A stretch of DNA of 11,361 nucleotides from an uncultured Oscillospiraceae bacterium (lineage in GTDB: Bacteria > Bacillota > Clostridia > Oscillospirales > Oscillospiraceae): contig CAKTLD010000061.1 in the NCBI GenBank assembly GCA_934572445.1, forward strand, positions 1 through 11,361, in the 5' to 3' direction. Position 1 is the first letter of the stretch; every line of letters starts with the position of its first letter. Position numbers and translations under genes: made by a program. Below, piece by piece: positions 7,058 to 11,361 of this stretch. Under the pieces are notes generated by a model that worked only from the letters and a program-made list of their open reading frames with translations, did not search any database and had not been told where the DNA came from.

Positions 7058-7330
7058 TTACTGGATCGCGTCCTTGAACGCTTTGCCCACTTTGAAGGCA
7101 GGGGCCTTGGAAGCCGGGATCTCGATCGTCTCTCCGGTGGCGGGATTCTTGCCGGTGCGGGCGGCGCGCTCCTTGACTTCAAAGGAGCCAAAGCCAACCA
7201 GCTGTACCTTATCGCCCGCCTTCAAAGCATTTTCGGTCGCAGCGATGAAAGCGGTCAGCGCGGACTCGCAGTCCTTCTTGGAAAGGCCGCTGGTTTCAGC
7301 CATAGCGGCGATCAATTCAGTCTTGTTCAT
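7058..7330 (-). CDS. hup: HU family DNA-binding protein
   Basis: The 90-residue protein has the full length and sequence pattern of HU, the small dimeric nucleoid protein that bends and compacts DNA. The N-terminus (MNKTELIAAMAETSGLSKKD) and the beta-arm region (GFGSFEVKERAAR..GKNPATGE, about 46-70) carry the conserved GFGxF and the arm-tip proline used for DNA intercalation. The ATG at 7328-7330 is chosen because GGAGAG lies just upstream and this start gives the family N-terminus; an in-frame ATG at 7424-7426 would add 32 unrelated residues across the promoter. Gene and promoter are independent of the serpin gene upstream on the same strand. IHF-like function is less likely, given the length and sequence. 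Confidence 0.95.
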   Translation of the reverse strand: MNKTELIAAMAETSGLSKKDCESALTAFIAATENALKAGDKVQLVGFGSFEVKERAARTGKNPATGETIEIPASKAPAFKVGKAFKDAIQ

Positions 7331-7369
7331 AATATCTCTCCTATTGTCGTATGATTGGGGAATGCCGCT

Positions 7370-7398
7370 ATTATACCGGATAGGAGAGAATTTGACAA
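7370..7398 (-). promoter_or_regulatory. Sigma-A type promoter of hup
   Basis: Read on the - strand, TTGTCA (7393-7398) and a perfect TATAAT (7370-7375) are separated by exactly 17 bases. Transcription would start near 7363, giving a leader of about 33 bases before the HU start codon, with GGAGAG as ribosome binding site. Consistent with the high expression expected for HU. Confidence 0.88.
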
Positions 7399-7435
7399 CA
7401 CGGCTCCGCAAATTGCATCCTAGCAAAGCCCTTGA

Positions 7436-8794
7436 TCACGCTTGCGGTTGATGCACAACGCCCACGAACAGCGGCAGTCCGTCAGCCCCTGTGATGGCGA
7501 ATACAAAGGGACGGTTCAAGGTGAAGTCCACTTCCTCATCCGGCGGCGCGCCCGCGCCGGCATTCATCATGACCGTGTAGGCCGCGGCGGTGACGCCCTC
7601 TTCATCGATGGCAACACGCGCCGCGTGTCTGGCCTGAGAGAGGTAGACCTCCGTATCATCGGTCATGGGCGAGAAGTCCGAGATCGACGGATCAAACACA
7701 TCGGTGATGCCCATCTTTTTCAGGCTCGCTGTCAGATCCAGATCCGACACAATGTCAAACTTCGGCACGGAGAGATTGACGATGAGATATTTGCTCTCCG
7801 CGCTTTCACCACCGCTGAGCAGGAAATCCATCGTGTGTTCATCGGCAAGCAGTTCCTCCGGCGTCACGCCCTCGTCGGGCAGCAGGAACCACATGGCGCC
7901 GCTGTTTTCCAGATTCTTTGCCACAGCGGAAAAGCGGTCGCTCCAATAGTAGGTGTTCGTCCCGCTCTGGTGCATGAAGTCGCAGGTCACATCACCGTTA
8001 TCGGCGTGGAAGGTATCCGGGCTGGTATTGTTCTCAGAAAACTCCCCGCTCCACTTGGCGCGGAAATAAATGGTCGTGGCAAGGGCAAGGATCGTTTCCT
8101 TGTCCATTGTGAGGCAGGAAGCCTGCTCTTTCAGAAGCCCGCCGGTCTGCTGGTCGATCCACTCCTGAAGCGCCTGGTCAAAGGCGGCGGAGCCCATTTC
8201 GCCGCGATAGGACCAGGCATAATAATACTTTGCCAGCGCGTCCATCGTCTCCTGCTTGAAGTTGATCTTGCCGTTGAGCCACAGCGAGCTTGCGAGAATA
8301 CTGGTCACAGCGCCGTCATCGCAGTAATTGGCGTTCCAAACGGCGGACGCCTCGGTGCGGAGCGCATCCAGATCGCCGCTGCCGAGCAGCGCAAGGATCT
8401 GCTCACGGCTCTCACCGTCCGTGATCTCCGCCAGCATGGCAAGGGCTATGTAGATATTGATGGGGGAACAGGCTTTGTTCTCTCCAGTCCCATCAGTAAG
8501 CAGCTGCGGGATGACGGTGCGGAGATAGCTGTCCAGCACGTCCGTATAGCCCTCCGGCTGATCCATCTGCTTTCGGCGGTCTGCCCACCATGCGTCATAG
8601 ACCTTGCTGAAACCGTCGCTGTCAAAGTCCCCGTTGAGCTTGGTAAACTTGCTTTCATCCGGATATTGTGCCATCTGTGGATACTGTGCGGCGGCCAACT
8701 GGTACTTGCCGGTATCCGCCGCCTCTGGCTGCGCACAGGCGGTCAGGGAAAATACGCTGACCGCAGCAAGCAGAAACGCTAAAATTCTTTTCAT
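7436..8794 (-). CDS. Serpin-family lipoprotein (surface serine protease inhibitor)
   Basis: The 452-residue protein starts with a lipoprotein signal (FSLTAC, modified cysteine at 20), a linker of about 75 residues, then a whole serpin fold. Family landmarks in order are SPINIYIALAML (110-121), the QTGGLLK turn (216-222), TIYFRAKW (241-248), VPKFDI then LKKMGITDVFD (343-368), and the PROSITE-type serpin signature FTLNRPFVFAI (424-434). The hinge of the reactive loop, EEGVTAAAYT (398-407), keeps small residues at P12-P10, as in inhibitory serpins. By the usual count P1 is near A414, a small residue suggesting elastase-like targets. The loop is about four residues longer than that of alpha-1-antitrypsin, so the exact bond is uncertain. 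The ATG at 8792-8794 has GGAGGA eight bases away; an ATG five codons earlier overlaps that site. No T-rich terminator is visible after the gene. Confidence 0.93.
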   Translation of the reverse strand: MKRILAFLLAAVSVFSLTACAQPEAADTGKYQLAAAQYPQMAQYPDESKFTKLNGDFDSDGFSKVYDAWWADRRKQMDQPEGYTDVLDSYLRTVIPQLLTDGTGENKACSPINIYIALAMLAEITDGESREQILALLGSGDLDALRTEASAVWNANYCDDGAVTSILASSLWLNGKINFKQETMDALAKYYYAWSYRGEMGSAAFDQALQEWIDQQTGGLLKEQASCLTMDKETILALATTIYFRAKWSGEFSENNTSPDTFHADNGDVTCDFMHQSGTNTYYWSDRFSAVAKNLENSGAMWFLLPDEGVTPEELLADEHTMDFLLSGGESAESKYLIVNLSVPKFDIVSDLDLTASLKKMGITDVFDPSISDFSPMTDDTEVYLSQARHAARVAIDEEGVTAAAYTVMMNAGAGAPPDEEVDFTLNRPFVFAITGADGLPLFVGVVHQPQA

Positions 8795-8999
8795 TGCTTG
8801 TTCCTCCATCCGTGGATTTTTAAAAAATCACCCTTTACAAAATTTGCTTTACAAACATATAGACGATATTTTTTCAAAAAAGTTTCATAAAGCGAAGCGA
8901 AACATAAATATAAGCCGGCTGCGGTCCGATAGAGGCCTTCATCTTCTGCTGGCTCAATTCCACCAGTCATCGTTTGATCTGCGGCGCCGAAGTGTCAAT
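8795..8999. other. AT-rich leader of the serpin gene; no gene seen
   Basis: This stretch between the serpin start and the small ORF at 9000 is distinctly AT-rich next to the serpin. It holds the serpin ribosome binding site, a 7-1-7 palindrome GATTTTT-A-AAAAATC at 8815-8829, and the direct repeat described separately. A - strand TTGAAA at 8872-8877 could be a -35 element for the serpin gene, but no good -10 lies 16-18 bases further on, so I do not call a promoter. The long open + frame running through here from inside the serpin gene looks non-coding. Confidence 0.4.
8833..8855. repeat. 9-bp direct repeat upstream of the serpin gene
   Basis: CTTTACAAA occurs at 8833-8841 and again at 8847-8855, a period of 14 bases with ATTTG between. 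Read toward the serpin gene it is TTTGTAAAG twice, about 40-60 bases before the start codon. Tandem sites of this kind are often bound by a regulator, but the region is AT-rich and chance cannot be excluded. Confidence 0.4.
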
Positions 9000-9185
9000 A
9001 TGGATGTTATACAGCATACCGTTTTTTCTCGTGCAATTCCGGATATACTCCACTATGAAGATGTGCTGCAAAGGGAGCTGGACGGGTTGGATGACGAGTT
9101 TTCCGTTCTGAAGCTGCTTTCGCAGGAGCTTCAGGTCCGGGCAAACAGCATCCGCAGCCAGCGATCTCAGCAAAGAGCAGCGTAA
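9000..9185 (+). CDS. Possible 61-residue ORF or 3' remnant of a gene, unknown
   Basis: An ATG at 9000 opens a frame that stops at 9183-9185, ten bases before a strong + strand terminator. The protein is charged and helical in character (QRELDGLDDEFSVLKLLSQE, then a basic, glutamine- and serine-rich end), perhaps a coiled coil. Codon use in the second half resembles nearby real genes. There is no convincing ribosome binding site, and the same frame stays open far upstream into the serpin gene on the other strand, so this may be the tail of a decayed gene rather than an intact one. A - strand frame over 8967-9173 is also open and cannot be excluded. I do not recognise either product. Confidence 0.25.
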   Translation: MDVIQHTVFSRAIPDILHYEDVLQRELDGLDDEFSVLKLLSQELQVRANSIRSQRSQQRAA

Positions 9186-9194
9186 ATAACCATC

Positions 9195-9237
9195 AGCGGG
9201 GGTATCGGTTCGCAGCCGATGCCCCCGCTTGCTTTTT
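9195..9237 (+). terminator. Strong intrinsic terminator with no assigned gene
   Basis: AGCGGGGGTATCGG (9195-9208) pairs with CCGATGCCCCCGCT (9216-9229) over 14 positions with a single T-G pair and a 7-base loop, followed by TTGCTTTTTCTC. The T-tract is only on the + strand, so it ends rightward transcription. The only candidate upstream on that strand is the doubtful ORF ending at 9185. It also insulates the sigma-factor promoter that begins 31 bases further on. Confidence 0.85.
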
Positions 9238-9267
9238 CTCTCATGCTCCCCCTACCGCAACTCCCCC

Positions 9268-9296
9268 TTGAAAGAACGCGGCGCTTCCCCTATAAT
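9268..9296 (+). promoter_or_regulatory. Sigma-A type promoter of the sigma/PrsW operon
   Basis: TTGAAA at 9268-9273 and a perfect TATAAT at 9291-9296 are spaced by 17 bases. Transcription would begin near 9303, leaving a leader of about 29 bases that includes AGGAGG (9316-9321) ten bases before the ATG at 9332. This is a housekeeping-type promoter, not an ECF-type one. Confidence 0.88.
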
Positions 9297-9331
9297 AACC
9301 GTAAAAACACGGCACAGGAGGCGGCGAGACC

Positions 9332-9877
9332 ATGACGGACGAGGCCTTATACCGCCAGTATCTGAGCGGCTACGACGCGGGGCTGGACGCCCTGATGAAA
9401 AAATACGGCGATCCCCTGACGCTGTATATCGACGGCTACCTGCACGATATCCACGAGGCCGAGGAGCTGATGCTCGATGTCTTTGCCTATCTGTTCACGA
9501 AAAAGCCGAGGATTCGGGACGGCGGCTTCAAGGCGTATCTCTATCAGGCGGCGCGGCACATGGCGCTGCGCCGAAAACGTATGCGGAAGCCCTTGTTCAG
9601 CCTGGACGAGCTATCAAACGAGCCGGACGGGCGGCTGCTGGTGGAGGAGGTCATCCGGACGGAGGAGCGCAACCGCGTTCTGCACCTCTGCATGGACGGA
9701 CTGAATCCGGACTATCGGGAGGTCCTCTATCTCACCTATTTTGAGGGCATGAGCTACGCGCAGGCCGCGGAGGTCACGGGGAAAACGGTAAAACAGATCA
9801 CCAACCTGGTGTATCACGGAAAAGAGAGCCTGCGAAGGTTGCTGGAACGGGAGGGAATCACAAATGCGGAGTCATGA
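9332..9877 (+). CDS. ECF-like RNA polymerase sigma factor (sigma-70 family)
   Basis: The 181-residue protein has only the two domains of an ECF sigma factor. Region 2 spans about 5-85 (DIHEAEELMLDVFAYLF at 39-55, then FKAYLYQAARHMALRRKRM for promoter melting and -10 contact). Region 4 is at about 115-172, with a helix-turn-helix in YAQAAEVTGKTVKQITNLVY (142-161) for -35 contact; the NPDYREVLYLTYFEGMSY lead-in is classic. Cytoplasmic. It would direct RNA polymerase to its own promoter set. Its stop overlaps the next start by 14 bases, and the following genes encode membrane proteins and a PrsW-like protease, the context expected when an ECF sigma is held at the membrane and freed by proteolysis. 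The target promoters are not evident in this window. Confidence 0.92.
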   Translation: MTDEALYRQYLSGYDAGLDALMKKYGDPLTLYIDGYLHDIHEAEELMLDVFAYLFTKKPRIRDGGFKAYLYQAARHMALRRKRMRKPLFSLDELSNEPDGRLLVEEVIRTEERNRVLHLCMDGLNPDYREVLYLTYFEGMSYAQAAEVTGKTVKQITNLVYHGKESLRRLLEREGITNAES

Positions 9878-10226
9878 AGAACGTATTGCGGAGGTGAAGC
9901 GGCGCACCGCCGCAAGGGAGCGGGCAAAGCGGCTGCGGCGCGGCAGGATCGCGATAGCGGTGGCTGCGGCGGCATGTCTTGCGCTGATCGCGGGCGCGTC
10001 CCTTGCCATGCCCGGCATTGCCGTAAGGCTTCAGTCCGGCGATCACTCCGGCTTGGAAACGGCGGCCAGCATGTATGGCGGCAGCGCCGTCCTTGGGTAT
10101 ATCATGATCGGGCTTCTGGCCTTTCTTTTGGGCGTATGCGTAACGATCCTGTGCTTCCGCATCCGCCGGATGGAGCGCGAGGAGCCGCAGAGTGAGAAAA
10201 GCGAGGAGCGGCATGGAGCTGATTGA
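9864..10226 (+). CDS. Small two-helix membrane protein, putative anti-sigma factor
   Basis: The 120-residue protein has a very basic N-terminal segment (1-28, many Arg and Lys), a first membrane helix at about 29-50, an outside loop of about 23 residues, a second helix at about 74-98, and a charged C-terminal tail (99-120) predicted to be cytoplasmic. It lacks the zinc anti-sigma HxxxCxxC motif and I know no family match. The anti-sigma role is inferred from position: it starts 14 bases inside the sigma gene, with GGAGG before its ATG, and is followed by a PrsW-like protease. Alternatively it may be a structural or sensor subunit, or the protease's substrate without binding the sigma factor. 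Confidence 0.7.
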   Translation: MRSHEERIAEVKRRTAARERAKRLRRGRIAIAVAAAACLALIAGASLAMPGIAVRLQSGDHSGLETAASMYGGSAVLGYIMIGLLAFLLGVCVTILCFRIRRMEREEPQSEKSEERHGAD

Positions 10227-10839
10227 AAATTTCCTGCAATTACTGGTCACGTTTCTTGGCGCATGCCTCGCCGGGTTCGCCTATTGGAAAAGCAGGCGGC
10301 AGCAGTATTTTCTGCTGCTGTGCTTCTACGGCTGCTTTGCGCTCGGTGCGCTCTACTGGACGCTGTATCTGCTGCTGTTCGACACCACGCCGCGCGTCTT
10401 TTATGTGTCGGAATTCGGCTGGGTCGCCAGCGTGATCTTCCTGCGCATTCTGCAGGCAACGCTGTCCCGTCCGGAGGAGCGCGCTTTCCGCTGCCGGAGG
10501 GCGTGGCTGGCACCGCTGGTGGGGCTCCCACTCATGGTATTCTACTGCACCTATGGGGACATTCTCTCCAACCTGATCTGGTGCGGCATGATGATCGTGC
10601 TTTCCTTCTGCTCTATCCGTGGGCTTGCCTGCGCAAACACCCAGACAGGCGCGGCGCGGAACATGCGCTGCTTCCACATAGGGATATTGTGCTTCGCCGC
10701 CGCAGAATACCTGCTCTGGACGGCGGGCTGCTTCTGGCAGAACGATTCTCTGGCAAGTCCCACCTTCTGGTGTGACATGCTGCTGACACTCGCCATTCTG
10801 GGTCTGCTGCCTGCCACAAGGAAGGCGGTGAGCGCATGA
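10213..10839 (+). CDS. Multi-pass (about seven-helix) membrane protein, unknown, possible sensor
   Basis: The 208-residue protein is almost wholly hydrophobic, with segments at about 5-24, 33-56, 66-84, 98-114, 118-138, 152-173 and 184-200, close to seven helices. No enzymatic motif is visible; it is rich in Cys, Trp and Tyr. The ATG at 10213 has GAGGAG just upstream and overlaps the preceding gene by 14 bases, the same overlap as the previous gene pair; an ATG at 10192 lacks an equally good site. Its own stop overlaps the PrsW-like gene (ATGA, 10836-10839). Given this tight coupling it may sense the input for the sigma pathway or help the protease, but that is inference. Confidence 0.75.
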   Translation: MELIENFLQLLVTFLGACLAGFAYWKSRRQQYFLLLCFYGCFALGALYWTLYLLLFDTTPRVFYVSEFGWVASVIFLRILQATLSRPEERAFRCRRAWLAPLVGLPLMVFYCTYGDILSNLIWCGMMIVLSFCSIRGLACANTQTGAARNMRCFHIGILCFAAAEYLLWTAGCFWQNDSLASPTFWCDMLLTLAILGLLPATRKAVSA

Positions 10840-11361
10840 CGTACGTCGAAAACATCTTCCTCTGCATGGTATCCCCGCTGCTGGTGGCCGCTTTGTGCAT
10901 GGGCAGGCGGCAGCTCCGCTTTTTCCTGTTCTGCATTGCCGGGATGGGAGTGTGTCTGCTCTCGGCCTACATCAACACATTTCTCGCAGCAGTATGTCAG
11001 GCGGACGCCCTTGCCGCCACGGCGGAGATCGCGCCGGTTGTGGAGGAAATGATGAAGCTGCTGCCGCTGGTGTTCTATCTTCTGGTCTTCGAGCCGGAGG
11101 GGGATAAAATCAAGACTGCCGCCATCACGATTGCCCTGAGCTTTGCCACCTTTGAAAACGTCTGCTATCTCATCCAGAACGGTGCGGACCGCTTTTCCTT
11201 CATCTTCTTCCGTGGCTTCGGCACGGGAGCGATGCATGTGCTGTGCGGTCTGATCGTGGGCGGCGGGCTTGCATACACGTGGCAGCGGACGTGGCTGAAG
11301 ATCGCCGGTACCTGCGGGCTGCTGGGCGCGGCCATCACCCTCCACGCCATCTATAATCTGC
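10836..11361 (+). CDS. PrsW-family intramembrane metalloprotease (3' end outside window)
   Basis: The first 175 residues are present and the frame is still open at the window's end. It shows the ordered PrsW motifs: PVVEEMMKLLP (E70, E71, K74), ATFENVCYLI (E107, N108), RGFGTGAMHVLCG (H134) and LHAIYN (H170, N174), set among hydrophobic helices at about 5-20, 28-50, 75-86, 94-112, 121-145 and 154-172. In Bacillus subtilis PrsW makes the first cut in the anti-sigma factor RsiW and so activates SigW. In this operon the natural candidate substrate is the small membrane protein encoded at 9864-10226 or its neighbour. Translation is coupled by the ATGA overlap at 10836. B. subtilis PrsW is about 218 residues, so only the last helix is probably missing. 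Confidence 0.85.
   Translation, partial: MTYVENIFLCMVSPLLVAALCMGRRQLRFFLFCIAGMGVCLLSAYINTFLAAVCQADALAATAEIAPVVEEMMKLLPLVFYLLVFEPEGDKIKTAAITIALSFATFENVCYLIQNGADRFSFIFFRGFGTGAMHVLCGLIVGGGLAYTWQRTWLKIAGTCGLLGAAITLHAIYNL

Noticed and set aside
7442..8782. A 446-codon + strand open frame opposite the serpin gene
   Set aside because: It is the mirror frame of a well-supported GC-rich serpin gene; its product has no recognisable domain and is very rich in Arg and His, as expected of an antisense shadow.
1..11361. CRISPR array, tRNA, rRNA or known riboswitch
   Set aside because: No regularly spaced repeat series, cloverleaf with matching arms, rRNA-like stretch or recognisable riboswitch core was seen on either strand.

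Overview
The window looks like a chromosomal segment of a high-GC, low-oxygen Gram-positive bacterium, most likely a gut Clostridia member of the Oscillospiraceae type. This is inferred from strong GGAGG-type ribosome binding sites, two lipobox lipoproteins, a 90-residue HU protein, a PrsW-family protease, and a decayed scar of a Firmicutes integrative element. No rRNA or tRNA gene is present to fix the taxonomy.

Region 1 (1-720) is a mobile-element scar. It holds the C-terminal end of an unrecognised protein, two hairpins, a sigma-70-like regulator cut short after about 50 family-like residues, and on the opposite strand the C-terminal end of a large serine recombinase.

Region 2 (about 760-6970, + strand) is a compact six-gene operon: ABC ATPase, lipoprotein binding protein, fused two-domain permease (together an FbpABC/AfuABC-like importer, ferric iron being the best guess), a small beta-CASP metallo-beta-lactamase protein, a small exported protein, and a NapH/CcoG-like membrane protein with two [4Fe-4S] ferredoxin sites. 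A 20-bp near-perfect palindrome sits just before the first gene and a hairpin terminator just after the last. The set could couple metal uptake to electron transfer at the membrane, but that link is inference.

Region 3 (7058-8794, - strand) carries hup (HU) with its own strong promoter, and a lipoprotein serpin, a surface-anchored protease inhibitor. The 537 bases from 8795 to 9331 contain a 9-bp direct repeat, a possible 61-residue ORF or gene remnant, an orphan intrinsic terminator, and the next operon's promoter.

Region 4 (9268-11361, + strand, running off the end) is a tightly overlapped operon: ECF-like sigma factor, small two-helix membrane protein, a roughly seven-helix membrane protein, and a PrsW-family intramembrane protease. 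PrsW of Bacillus subtilis starts destruction of the anti-sigma factor RsiW, so this reads as a self-contained sigma / putative anti-sigma / putative sensor / protease signalling cassette. It is the most interesting object here.
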